From a virus: DNA of 39,982 nt. This document shows positions 29,618 to 38,073 of the stretch, in pieces. Each line of letters begins with the position of its first letter. Positions within the stretch are counted from its first letter, which is position 1. The stretch is taken from positions 1-39,982 of IMG/VR virus record IMGVR_UViG_3300032163_000619; one strand, written 5' to 3'. The notes under the pieces are model-generated. The model had not been told where the DNA came from. It was given only the letters and a program-made list of their open reading frames with translations, and did not search any database. Both the position numbers and the translations under genes were made by a program.

Positions 29618-30332
29618 GCCGGACATAATCCTTTCTTTGGCTGCTACTGCAGGAATAGATCGGGTAGAAAAAGACCCAATAGGATGTATTGAGACAAATA
29701 TCTTAGGCGTGAGAAATCTTTTAAAATACAAGGGTAATGCCAAGTTTGTCCACTGGTCAACCTCAGAAGCTTATGGCGAACAGGCAGACAGGAATACAGA
29801 AGAAGATGTAACCCATGTCGGTTCGGCTGGTTCGCCAAGATGGACTTATCAGGCCTCCAAGGTTTGTGCCGACCACTTAATTGTCAACACCGACAAGAAC
29901 GCCTTAGTAGTTAGGCCTTTCAACATTTTCGGTTTAGAACAAAGGGGACATGGTGCGATTGCGGACTTCACAAACTGGGCTTTAAAAGGTCAAGACCTGA
30001 AGATTTATGGCGATGGCAAACAAATAAGGTCATGGTGTATAGTGGATGATTTTGTAGATGCGGTCTTTGCCTTATTAGAGAGTGATTGTTCGGGGATTTA
30101 TAATGTCGGCAGTCCTGATTTTCCTCAAACCATTACTGAAACTGCCGAAGAAATCATTAAATACTCTGGAACAGCTAGTAAGTTGTATTTTGTTCCCAAA
30201 CGGGAGGTCGATGTCTATTATCGAGTGCCGAATATCTCCAAACTAACAAGAGATACTAACTGGACGCCAAAAAGAGATTTCCATGAAGAGCTTAAAAAAA
30301 CCGTTGATTTCTGTCGTGATGCCAGTGTATAA
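29457..30332 (+). CDS. NAD-dependent sugar epimerase/dehydratase (second SDR)
   Basis: The product is 291 aa from ATG 29457 (MQKTYTRYLIT); ATG 29439 is six codons earlier. GGEGFIASNL is the Rossmann motif. ILSLAATAGIDRV, VHWSTSEAYGE (Ser) and WTYQASK (YxxxK) mark an extended SDR, and RPFNIFGLEQ plus IRSWCIVDDFVDAV resemble GDP- or UDP-sugar epimerases. Slightly short (usual ~310). It overlaps the upstream glycosyltransferase by about 160 bases, the longest gene overlap in the window, and the downstream one by 50. Substrate unknown. Confidence 0.85.
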   Translation: MQKTYTRYLITGGEGFIASNLRKRLQGEVITLDIKSGQDVRDEKLVKKTIKEFKPDIILSLAATAGIDRVEKDPIGCIETNILGVRNLLKYKGNAKFVHWSTSEAYGEQADRNTEEDVTHVGSAGSPRWTYQASKVCADHLIVNTDKNALVVRPFNIFGLEQRGHGAIADFTNWALKGQDLKIYGDGKQIRSWCIVDDFVDAVFALLESDCSGIYNVGSPDFPQTITETAEEIIKYSGTASKLYFVPKREVDVYYRVPNISKLTRDTNWTPKRDFHEELKKTVDFCRDASV

Positions 30333-31017
30333 CCGGCAGAACTATATTCACCATGCCATTCAGTCAATTCTTGACCAGACTTTTAACGACTGGGAATTGG
30401 TTATTGTTGATGATGGCTCAACCGATAATACCGAAAAAGTCATAAAGCTTTTTAAAGATGATAGGATACATTATTTTAAAAACAGTAGGAATCGTGGCAT
30501 TAGTTATTCTCGCAATCGGGGCAATAAAATGGCGAGCGGAGAGATTTTAGCGGTTCAAGACTCGGATGATATGAGTCTACCCGACAGACTAGAGGAGATT
30601 TATAAGACCTTTAATGCCTTTCCAAGAACGGATATTGTCTACCATTCTTTCTATGTGCGGGCGATGGATATTAGATATGGCGCAAGAGCGTTGCATAGAG
30701 AATTAGTAAGACCGGGGATTTATAGCAAGCAACGGGCGTTGACAGTTCCCTTTATTCCCGGGCAGTTGGCCTATCGCAAGGCAGTAGCCAAGAAGTGTCC
30801 CTACCGTAAAGAACTTGTATGTTGGGATGATTGGGGATTTATTATAGACGCCACCATGAAGAATTTAAACTTTCTTTGGCTGGAACGGCCACTTTATGAA
30901 TATGTTGTCAGTGAGGATTCAATAACCACAATCAGCGATGGAACGAGCATGAGAAAGGAAGAACAGAAACGCTTAGAGAATATCTTAAGAAAGGAATATA
31001 AACTAAAAGTAACATGA
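30283..31017 (+). CDS. Family-2 glycosyltransferase
   Basis: The product is 244 aa. ISVVMPVYNRQNYIHHAIQS, WELVIVDDGSTDNTEK, RNRGISYSRNRGNKMASGEI and AVQDSDDMSLPDRLEE are canonical GT2 motifs with DSDD as the DxD. It starts inside the epimerase gene and ends on the ATGA overlap with the 2-epimerase gene. It is similar in layout to the enzyme at 27895, possibly an old duplication. It transfers a sugar from a nucleotide donor; acceptor unknown. Confidence 0.9.
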   Translation: MKSLKKPLISVVMPVYNRQNYIHHAIQSILDQTFNDWELVIVDDGSTDNTEKVIKLFKDDRIHYFKNSRNRGISYSRNRGNKMASGEILAVQDSDDMSLPDRLEEIYKTFNAFPRTDIVYHSFYVRAMDIRYGARALHRELVRPGIYSKQRALTVPFIPGQLAYRKAVAKKCPYRKELVCWDDWGFIIDATMKNLNFLWLERPLYEYVVSEDSITTISDGTSMRKEEQKRLENILRKEYKLKVT

Positions 31018-32009
31018 AATTTTTATCAATAATCGGAACACGGCCACAATATATCAAGGTTTTAGATAATCTTGAGAACCATGTGATTGTGGATACTCGC
31101 CAACATTACGACGAAGATATGTCGGACATTTTTATCCGCCAACTTAAAATCAAGCCCAAATACAGTTTGGGAGTTACCGAATTGGGAGATATTTTTAATA
31201 AAGTTACGGCGACTATTTTATTGGAAAAACCCTCGATAGTCATAGTCTATGGAGATACTCGGACAACTTTGGGTGGAGCATTAGCGGCCAAGTTCCTAAA
31301 CATCCCCCTAGCCCATGTGGAATCAGGCATGCGGAGCGGTGATTGGTCGCAACCAGAGGAGATTATTAGGATTATTGTTGACCGAATTGCCGATTATAAA
31401 TTTTGTGCCAATTCATTTGCCAAGAATAATCTGGTAAAAGAATCTTTGGGGAACAATGCTTATGTAGTCGGCGACCCTATGTGGGATGCCCTTAAAAAGG
31501 TACTTCCAATCCCTAAAGCCAAGAACTATGAGCAGTACAATCTTCTGACCATCCACCGCCCGCAAAATACGGATAATAAAGAGGCAATGGCCAATATTCT
31601 GAATGCTTTGGCTGAATCAAAAGAAAGATTTATATTTCCCATACATCCGCGAACCAAGAGAGCCATTAAGAAATTTGGTTTAAAGATTCCCAAGAATGTG
31701 GAACTTATAAGGCCTCAAGGTTATAGGGAAATGATTAAATTGGAAACCAACGCTAAGAAGATTCTCACCGATTCCGGCGGAGTGCAAAGAGAAGCTTATT
31801 GGTTCGGCAAGCCGGTGATTATCCTCCGTACCGAAACAGAGTGGAATGAAATCATTGAAGACGGCTGGGGAGTATTGGTGGGAAGCAGGACTAATTTAAT
31901 CCTTCATGCTTTGCAGAACCATAATCCCCGATTCTCAACCAATCCCCCGCACTTTATCCCTCAATATGGGGCTAAAGAAAGGATAAAAAATATACTATGC
32001 GGAAACTAA
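31014..32009 (+). CDS. UDP-N-acetylglucosamine 2-epimerase, WecB/WbpI (WlbD)-like
   Basis: The product is 331 aa (family ~360). Signature motifs are all present: IGTRPQYIKV, VDTRQHYDEDMSDIF, VYGDTRTTLGGALAAK, HVESGMRSGDWSQPEE, LLTIHRPQNTDN, IHPRTKRA, ILTDSGGVQREAYW and ILRTETEWNE. It interconverts C2 epimers of UDP-GlcNAc-type sugars. With the WlbA-, WlbB- and WlbC-like enzymes it would complete a route to UDP-ManNAc3NAcA, as WbpI does; WecB-type activity on UDP-GlcNAc is the alternative. It overlaps both neighbours slightly. Confidence 0.92.
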   Translation: MKFLSIIGTRPQYIKVLDNLENHVIVDTRQHYDEDMSDIFIRQLKIKPKYSLGVTELGDIFNKVTATILLEKPSIVIVYGDTRTTLGGALAAKFLNIPLAHVESGMRSGDWSQPEEIIRIIVDRIADYKFCANSFAKNNLVKESLGNNAYVVGDPMWDALKKVLPIPKAKNYEQYNLLTIHRPQNTDNKEAMANILNALAESKERFIFPIHPRTKRAIKKFGLKIPKNVELIRPQGYREMIKLETNAKKILTDSGGVQREAYWFGKPVIILRTETEWNEIIEDGWGVLVGSRTNLILHALQNHNPRFSTNPPHFIPQYGAKERIKNILCGN

Positions 32010-33169
32010 AAATACTAGGAATTATAACATCTAATTCGGCTGTTGGATTTTATCGTATTTATCAACCGCTTAAAATGTTGGAAAAGTTAGGATTGGCCGA
32101 ACTTAAACTGACTCCTAATTTTAATTGGGGCAAAACAGAAGGCACTAAACCTTTTCCCGATCTTAAATGGTTTTCTACTGATGATGACACTTTCTATCCC
32201 GATATTATCGTGGCCGAACGCCATGAAGCCCCGCAGTATATCGCCCTAATTAACGGGATAGCCAAAGGATATGGTGTGCCTTTAGTAATGGATACTGATG
32301 ATGATGTTCACTTGGTGCGACCCTATAACCCTGGCTATATGTCCTATAACCCAAATTCGCCTAATTTACCCTACAACACCAAGTTAATGAGTATGCCCCA
32401 AGTGAGTGCGATTACCGTCTCCACCCCTCAACTCAAAGAACGGCACTTAGAATATGGCAAACCAATTTATGTAGTCCCCAACAGCATCGATTTAAAGACC
32501 CGTTCTTTCCCAAAAAAGAATCATAAGGGCAAAATTCGAATCGGCTGGTTGGGTTCGGCTTGCCATTACGAAAACTTGCAGATTATCCGCCAAGCGGTAG
32601 CAGATATAGTTTCCAATTTCCCGCAGGTAGAATTTATCTTTACCAATCTTCATAATGACATTTGGGCAAATCCGCCCAAAGAAGTCATAAACAGAATGAA
32701 ACCGATTTGCCAATATTTCGGCTGTAAGGAGTATCACCCCTATTGTCAGGGTTCTTATGTGGCTTTTGACAAATATGCAAAATTTATAAACCGTCTGAAT
32801 TTAGACATAGGTCTTGCTCCACTTTATGACAATGCCTTTAATAGGGCCAAGTCAAATTTGCGTATTTTAGAGTATTGGGCGGATAAGGTAGCAGTAGTGG
32901 CTTCCCCTGTCAGAGAATACCGAACCACCATCAAAAATGGTCAAAATGGCCTGCTTGCCAAGGAGCGGATAGATTGGTATAATTCCATTAAAAAGCTCAT
33001 CCTAGACAAGGATTTGCGGGGGAAACTGCAAGAGAATGGTTTTAAGTCTTTGGGAATTAATTGGAGTGCTGAAAAACAAGCGTTAAAACTCTACAAAGTC
33101 TATAAGGAAATAATTAAAAATCATGGACGAACAAGCTTATCAAGAATACAAAAAAATAGTGGAATTTAA
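31997..33169 (+). CDS. Family-4-like glycosyltransferase
   Basis: The product is 390 aa. AVGFYRIYQPLKMLEKLGLA at the N-terminus, LVMDTDDDVHLVRPYNPGY in the middle, TVSTPQLKERHLEYGKPIYV and PNSIDL, then a C-terminal GT-B half with KIRIGWLGSACHYENL and LDIGLAPLYDNAFNRAKSNL followed by RILEYW. It is clearly paralogous to the protein at 36215. The family is often found in phage glycan clusters. It overlaps the previous gene by 13 bases and the next by 47. Confidence 0.88.
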   Translation: MRKLKILGIITSNSAVGFYRIYQPLKMLEKLGLAELKLTPNFNWGKTEGTKPFPDLKWFSTDDDTFYPDIIVAERHEAPQYIALINGIAKGYGVPLVMDTDDDVHLVRPYNPGYMSYNPNSPNLPYNTKLMSMPQVSAITVSTPQLKERHLEYGKPIYVVPNSIDLKTRSFPKKNHKGKIRIGWLGSACHYENLQIIRQAVADIVSNFPQVEFIFTNLHNDIWANPPKEVINRMKPICQYFGCKEYHPYCQGSYVAFDKYAKFINRLNLDIGLAPLYDNAFNRAKSNLRILEYWADKVAVVASPVREYRTTIKNGQNGLLAKERIDWYNSIKKLILDKDLRGKLQENGFKSLGINWSAEKQALKLYKVYKEIIKNHGRTSLSRIQKNSGI

Positions 33170-33686
33170 ATCTCAAGTGGCCGAACAGGATAAGGTTGAA
33201 CAAGAAGCCAATACCAGAAAAGAACTTATCAAAAGTTTAGCTGATGACAACAAGGATAGAAGTGTTCATGCCAGGCCAATGAGAAATATGCCTGTAACTC
33301 CGGAAAGCTTGCAACAAATCATTAACAACGAGGTGCAAGACGTTCTGGTGGTCGGAGACATCAATGCTCCGCCCTCGATTTTTAACGAACTTAATAATCG
33401 AACCTATCTGACCAAGGTTTTAAAAGTCGAGGATAATACCGATACCCGCTTGATAGATAAGTTTATTCAAACTAAAATGAGGGTAGGCAAGCTTCAGGAT
33501 AATCAAGAGAACTACGAAAGAGTTTTTAATAATCTTTTGGCGAGGGCTAATCTTTCAATGAGGCAAAATAAGGGATATTTATTGCAAAGACTTGGACTTT
33601 ATTTAAGCAATAAACAGCAATATGAGGATGACGACATTGTAGTAACTTTGATTAAGGGGAGGTATCCACGTGGCAAACGACCTTAA
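33123..33686 (+). CDS. Hypothetical protein following glycan genes
   Basis: The product is 187 aa and predominantly helical. The charged N-terminal helix (~1-60) is followed by QDVLVVGDINAPPSIFNELN, a short beta-type patch, and then charged helices (TDTRLIDKFIQTKMRVGKLQ). It overlaps the glycosyltransferase by 47 bases and the next repeat protein by 17. The following virion-type genes suggest a structural or adaptor role. No family was recognised. Confidence 0.65.
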   Translation: MDEQAYQEYKKIVEFKSQVAEQDKVEQEANTRKELIKSLADDNKDRSVHARPMRNMPVTPESLQQIINNEVQDVLVVGDINAPPSIFNELNNRTYLTKVLKVEDNTDTRLIDKFIQTKMRVGKLQDNQENYERVFNNLLARANLSMRQNKGYLLQRLGLYLSNKQQYEDDDIVVTLIKGRYPRGKRP

Positions 33687-35238
33687 AAGGGCAGAAAGCT
33701 TAGGAGTTTTAGAAAATAATAATGTAGATAATTCAGTCAATCCCCCAGTAATGGTGAGGGGAACGATGGGGCGTGATGAGACCGGCGCTTGGAGATATAT
33801 TGCGGTTTCTTCGGCTAATAGCCGGTTGCTGATTTCGGGTTCTTTAACATCAACTTCCGCACCGCTCTCGGCAGATTCCAGTTCCATCTCAGCCAAACAG
33901 GGGGATGCTGGGCTTTTGCGTGTTTCCGCCATTATAGATTCAGGCAGTATCTCAGCTAAAGGAACTGTATCTGCTTTTATTAATCAAGGAACTGTATCTG
34001 CCTATTCCCCGGATGCGGCATTATTCAGGGTATCGGGCATCGGAACTTTTATAACCACTGGCTTATCAGCTAATCAACAAATTTCTGCACAACTATTAGG
34101 GGGAACGGCCAATATAGGTTTTGTATCTGCCGAGTCTGGAGATGCAGGAGTGTTCCGAGTTTCAGCCATACTTGCGGCCGGAGTCTCCTCTGTCGGGGCT
34201 GCCTCTTTTGGAGTATCTGCCGCTCAAAATGATGCGGGAGCATTACATACCTCCTCCTTTAGTGGGGATGCTAACCAATTACATACTTCTTCAGTTCAAG
34301 GAGATGCCGGTTTAATGAGAGTCTCAGCGATTGGTGGCACGGCTGGAGACAATGTGATTGTCGGAGGCAATACTCAATCTATATCCGCTGACGTGCAACG
34401 GGTATCGGGTGTAGTTTCGGCGGGTTGGAACGCTTTATTAACCTACTCCCAAAACCGTGATGATGCGGTTAATTTAAGGGTTTCAGCTATCCAAAAGGAT
34501 GGCGCATTGATGAGAGTATCTGCCGTCTCTTTGGATGCCACGACCATCAGTGTCTCAGCTGTACAACAAACAGCAAATTTACTCCATGTTTCAGCTATGT
34601 CGCTTGATGGCGGAACTCACCTAGTTTCGGCCAAACAAGGCGATGCCGGGTTGCTTCTAGTTTCAGCAAAATCTGGAACAGCCACTCAACTTGTTGCCAG
34701 TGCTACGCAAGGAGATGCGGGCTTGTTAAGGGTGTCTTCCATGGGTGGTGATGCCGGAAATGACAGGACTTCGGCATTACAAGGGAGTGCCGATTTATTA
34801 AGAACCTCGGCAATTTCAGTTGACGCAACCAATCTTGTTACTTCAGCAGTCCAAAAAGATGCGGGTTTACAACGGGTATCGGCTTCAATTTTTCCAGACA
34901 CGACAGGCGGATTGACAATGTTCTCAAATTATAATCTCTCCAGTTCGATTAATGTTAAGGCGACCGCCGCCTCGATTTATGGATGGTATGCCTGGAACAC
35001 TGATACTAAAACTAATTTCATTAATTTTTATAATGTCTCAGGGGCAATCAATGTGGGAGTTGATGCGATTAAGCTTCAATTAATGCTTCCGGCCTCAGCA
35101 GCGGCCAATATGTCTACCCCTATTGGACTTGTGGGTTTTACCGTAGGTATCAGCATCGCCTCTGTTTCGGCGGCAGTCTCTACTACTAATTCTCCCGGTG
35201 CGGCCAGTTCTGTCGGAATAAATTTGTTCTACAAATAA
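33670..35238 (+). CDS. Repeat-rich virion appendage (tail-fibre-like) protein
   Basis: The product is 522 aa from a GTG start with AGGGGAGG upstream. Residues ~70-400 are built from degenerate units of about 12-20 residues with a common core such as QGDAGLLRVSAI, AQNDAGALHTSSF, LQGSADLLRTSAI and VQKDAGLQRVSA. Every unit has the pattern (G/D)-A-x-L-x-R-x-S-A, suggesting a repetitive beta-structured shaft. The C-terminal ~120 residues are a different beta-rich domain (SIYGWYAWNTDTKTNFINFY) without repeats, possibly a receptor- or sheath-facing tip. No enzymatic motif is visible. Assignment to a tail fibre or spike is inference. Confidence 0.72.
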   Translation: MANDLKRAESLGVLENNNVDNSVNPPVMVRGTMGRDETGAWRYIAVSSANSRLLISGSLTSTSAPLSADSSSISAKQGDAGLLRVSAIIDSGSISAKGTVSAFINQGTVSAYSPDAALFRVSGIGTFITTGLSANQQISAQLLGGTANIGFVSAESGDAGVFRVSAILAAGVSSVGAASFGVSAAQNDAGALHTSSFSGDANQLHTSSVQGDAGLMRVSAIGGTAGDNVIVGGNTQSISADVQRVSGVVSAGWNALLTYSQNRDDAVNLRVSAIQKDGALMRVSAVSLDATTISVSAVQQTANLLHVSAMSLDGGTHLVSAKQGDAGLLLVSAKSGTATQLVASATQGDAGLLRVSSMGGDAGNDRTSALQGSADLLRTSAISVDATNLVTSAVQKDAGLQRVSASIFPDTTGGLTMFSNYNLSSSINVKATAASIYGWYAWNTDTKTNFINFYNVSGAINVGVDAIKLQLMLPASAAANMSTPIGLVGFTVGISIASVSAAVSTTNSPGAASSVGINLFYK

Positions 35239-36207
35239 ATGATGAGAAAATGCTACAAAGGAATACGCCATGTCAAACACCAAGGTTGTGTCCATGTTGA
35301 CGCAAGTAGCAATGGTTATTCAATTAATCGCTATCTTTTCTTTTATTCCTACACTCCCTATGATTATTGGTCGGGGAAAGCACTTAAAACCACTGGGTAT
35401 TTTAAAATCCAATGGAAAAATTTAAGAAATGATTTGAATAATTTATTTAGAAATCCGATTTTATTGCCGAGAATAGCCCTTAGTCTTACTTCATTCTTAT
35501 TTTTTTGGGATCATCACATAGCCCAGACCATTGCTTTCATGGGAGCGGTAGCTTTTGATAACAAGACTACTTATGATTCGGGAACGACAAATAACACCTC
35601 TCATTCTTGGACACATACCGTAAATTCAGCCACCAATGGAGTGCTTGTGGTCGGTGTTTCTCCCTATCAATCCAATTCTGCACCAGTTACCGCAACCTAC
35701 AATAGTGTATCCATGAATGCCTATTATACCGACGCTCTCAATGCCACGATTGATGTCTTTAATTTGACGGGGCCTTCTAGCGGTGCGAATTCAGTAGCCA
35801 TAACCTGTGCCAATAGTGTCGCAATAAGGGGAGGAAGTGTTAGTGTTACCGGTTCAAATGGTACTTTGCAAAATAATGCGGTTAGTGCTAATACCGGTGC
35901 TACCCTGACCGTTACGGTTACTTCTTCTACTAATAATTTGGTGTGTGATTTTTGGGGGACACAGTTTAACGTTAGTAAAACCTTATCGGCTGACGGTAGC
36001 CAAACTGTGGATGCCAATATCTTTACGGTTTCCAGCGGTGTTGATGAAACTGGCATCCAGATGTCGCACAAGGCGGGTGCTGCTTCTGTGGTGATGACTT
36101 GGACGACAAGCAGTGGCAATATAAATTATGATGGAATTGGGGTAGATATAGTGGCATCTACTACTTCTACTCCACATAGATTAGCCAGTATGGGGGTAGG
36201 CAGATAG
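35239..36207 (+). CDS. Beta-rich virion surface protein (start uncertain)
   Basis: The product is up to 322 aa from ATG 35239 (TAAATGATG context). The first ~65 residues are unlike the rest and overlap a small hydrophobic ORF (35270-35425) in another frame, so TTG 35435 or ATG 35539 may be the real start. A hydrophobic segment (ILLPRIALSLTSFLFFW) precedes the recognisable domain. From ~100 on, the sequence is Ser, Thr, Asn and Val-rich (SHSWTHTVNSATNGVLVVGV, VTATYNSVSMNAYYTD) and resembles a common phage beta-sandwich type. A surface or fibre role is inferred. Confidence 0.65.
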   Translation: MMRKCYKGIRHVKHQGCVHVDASSNGYSINRYLFFYSYTPYDYWSGKALKTTGYFKIQWKNLRNDLNNLFRNPILLPRIALSLTSFLFFWDHHIAQTIAFMGAVAFDNKTTYDSGTTNNTSHSWTHTVNSATNGVLVVGVSPYQSNSAPVTATYNSVSMNAYYTDALNATIDVFNLTGPSSGANSVAITCANSVAIRGGSVSVTGSNGTLQNNAVSANTGATLTVTVTSSTNNLVCDFWGTQFNVSKTLSADGSQTVDANIFTVSSGVDETGIQMSHKAGAASVVMTWTTSSGNINYDGIGVDIVASTTSTPHRLASMGVGR

Positions 36208-36214
36208 GGAGAAC

Positions 36215-37285
36215 ATGGAATTAGAAACAACAAAAAAAATCAAGGTTTTTTACTTTGCACCCGAAAATTCTGGCGTGGCTTTTTATCGTTTCTATCAGCC
36301 ATTAGAAGACTTAAAGGAAAGAGGGTTTATTGAATTAAGAAGCTGGGGCTTTGATTTCACTGAAAAGATATTTGATTTTCCAAGCATCAAGGAGTTGAAA
36401 GAAATTGCCGACTGGGGGGATATTTTCATATTCGGGCGGAGAGATGTCAAGGAATATTTTTTCGCAATCCAAGCTATTAAGGAATTTTCACAAAAGCCGG
36501 TTCTTTTAGACATAGACGACAATATTTTTGATATCAGCCCCTATTTGGCGGCACGGGTGGGATATAATCCCAATGGCGAAGCGATTAAGATTCACGAAGC
36601 GATTACCAAGTATGTTGATGGGATTGTGGTTTCTACGCCTTTTTTAGATGAACTTTATAGGAAATATAATAAAAATATCAAGATAGTTCCCAATGGAGTA
36701 AAAAATGTTTTCATCCCCAAATCCCACGAAGGAATAAATATCGGTTATTTAGTTTCAGGTTCGCACTTGGAGAACAGTAAAATCATAGAGGGGGCTATTT
36801 TAAGGATTTTAAGGAAATACAGCAATGTCAAGTTTTACTATACCAAGGCCTTTAGCGGATTTATGGACTTCATTCCCCAAGAGATTGAAAAACAAGTTAA
36901 TTTTCTTCCTTGGTTGCCTTTAAAAAATTACCTCAATTATGTCAATAATTTGGGACTAGATATAGGATTAGCGCCCTTAATGGACAACTACTTTAACAGA
37001 GCTAAATCCAATATCCGAGTGCTTGAATACTGGCAAAATAGGATGGCGGTCATAGCCACCCCTTTAGATGAATACAATAAGACCATCACCCATGGTTTTG
37101 ATGGCTATCTTTCTCAAGATGATGAGTGGGAACATTGGCTGGAAGACTTAATCCAACATCCTGATAGACGCAGATATCTTATGCAGAACAGTCTTCAAAC
37201 CCTGAAAAACTACGACATTTCCATATTTGCCGATAAGTATTATAATATAATAAGGGAGATTATTAATGGCGCGCACACTAGATGA
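36215..37285 (+). CDS. Family-4-like glycosyltransferase (paralog of 31997)
   Basis: The product is 356 aa with a GGGAGAAC ribosome binding site. It shares with the 31997 protein the opening SGVAFYRFYQPLEDLKERGF, the VLLDIDDNIFDISPYLAA segment, VVSTPFLDELYRKY and PNGVKN, and the C-terminal LGLDIGLAPLMDNYFNRAKS with NIRVLEYW. It is a GT-B glycosyltransferase. It lies apart from the main glycan cluster, between a surface-type protein and a head-tail adaptor, so it may glycosylate a virion protein; that is inference. It overlaps the next gene by 20 bases. Confidence 0.87.
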   Translation: MELETTKKIKVFYFAPENSGVAFYRFYQPLEDLKERGFIELRSWGFDFTEKIFDFPSIKELKEIADWGDIFIFGRRDVKEYFFAIQAIKEFSQKPVLLDIDDNIFDISPYLAARVGYNPNGEAIKIHEAITKYVDGIVVSTPFLDELYRKYNKNIKIVPNGVKNVFIPKSHEGINIGYLVSGSHLENSKIIEGAILRILRKYSNVKFYYTKAFSGFMDFIPQEIEKQVNFLPWLPLKNYLNYVNNLGLDIGLAPLMDNYFNRAKSNIRVLEYWQNRMAVIATPLDEYNKTITHGFDGYLSQDDEWEHWLEDLIQHPDRRRYLMQNSLQTLKNYDISIFADKYYNIIREIINGAHTR

Positions 37286-38006
37286 TTTTTATCGAGAGGT
37301 TTTATGGAGAACCAATCTGACTACTTCCGATCTGCCCTATGTTTATGCAAGCGGCGGAAATTATGGTTTCCTTCAATTATTCGGAGATATCTATAAATAT
37401 TTGGTTCAGACTATAGTCAATACCGACCAAAATTTCTTTCTTAACCGCAGTTACGATTCTTTAGTAGCCAACCAAGAAATCTATTTTTTACCCAATGACC
37501 TGCTTAGATTGAGGCATATTGAGTTTGCTTTTGATGGAGTAAGTTGGTATCCGGGTTTTGAGACTGACCCGGTGTTTTTCAAGCGTGGGGCGGAACAAAC
37601 CGTTGTCTCAGCGGCCAGCATGGCTCACCCGTTCTTTTGGCTAGGGGATTCGATTACCGCACCTTCTTCGCCCTATCACATCGCTCCCCGACCTGCCACG
37701 GGCTATACCAATAGCATCCTTTTATATTACGACCAAATGCCATCGGGCCTTTTGGCTAATCATATTTCCGCCGCCACTTCGGCGGCCTCGGCTAAGGTTA
37801 TTTTCCCCGGTGAATATGAATACTTAATTCCTCTTGGAGTATCAATCGAAATTTGGGGGAAGTATGGAGTTCGGGAACAGAAAGCCGATGAAATCCAACG
37901 TTATCAAAAAGCAATCAATGATATGAAGAATTTTATCAAACCGCGTGCTTCAGTAGGGCAGAAAAGGGTGCGGGATTCACGCGAATTAAATTTGCGAGAT
38001 ATTTAG
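37266..38006 (+). CDS. Probable head-tail adaptor/tail tube protein
   Basis: The product is 246 aa. The opening TLDDFYREVLWRTNLTTSDL, central NQEIYFLPNDLLRLRHIEFA and YPGFETDPVFF, and final helices (GKYGVREQKADEIQRYQKAI, NDMKNFIKP) resemble adaptor proteins that attach the tail to the portal, as P22 gp4-type and T7 gp11-like proteins do. The family is not certain. It is the first typical tail gene after the glycan region, coupled to the 36215 gene. Confidence 0.65.
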   Translation: MARTLDDFYREVLWRTNLTTSDLPYVYASGGNYGFLQLFGDIYKYLVQTIVNTDQNFFLNRSYDSLVANQEIYFLPNDLLRLRHIEFAFDGVSWYPGFETDPVFFKRGAEQTVVSAASMAHPFFWLGDSITAPSSPYHIAPRPATGYTNSILLYYDQMPSGLLANHISAATSAASAKVIFPGEYEYLIPLGVSIEIWGKYGVREQKADEIQRYQKAINDMKNFIKPRASVGQKRVRDSRELNLRDI

Positions 38007-38015
38007 TTTTTTGGC

Positions 38016-38067
38016 GGTGGCTCAAGGTTTTAGTGTTCTCCCAACCAAAAGCTCTTGAGCTACCACC
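38016..38067 (+). other. Hairpin directly before the 38074 start
   Basis: GGTGG-CTCAAG (38016-38026) pairs with CTTGAG (38054-38059) and CCACC (38063-38067), 11 bp with a three-base bulge. The 27-base loop includes TTTT and AAAA that can extend the stem. No T-tract follows. The start codon at 38074 lies seven bases after the stem, and no Shine-Dalgarno sequence is visible between them. Possible translational control. Confidence 0.55.
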
Positions 38068-38073
38068 TAAGTA

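Noticed and set aside
33603-33932. Minus-strand ORF of 109 aa opposite the repeat protein
   Set aside because: Mirror of a repetitive + strand gene; no ribosome binding site or family features.
35270-35425. 51-aa hydrophobic ORF with an AAAGGA ribosome binding site inside the 5' end of the 35239 gene
   Set aside because: Possible real small membrane protein, but it overlaps the longer frame and has no further support; mentioned under that gene as a start uncertainty.
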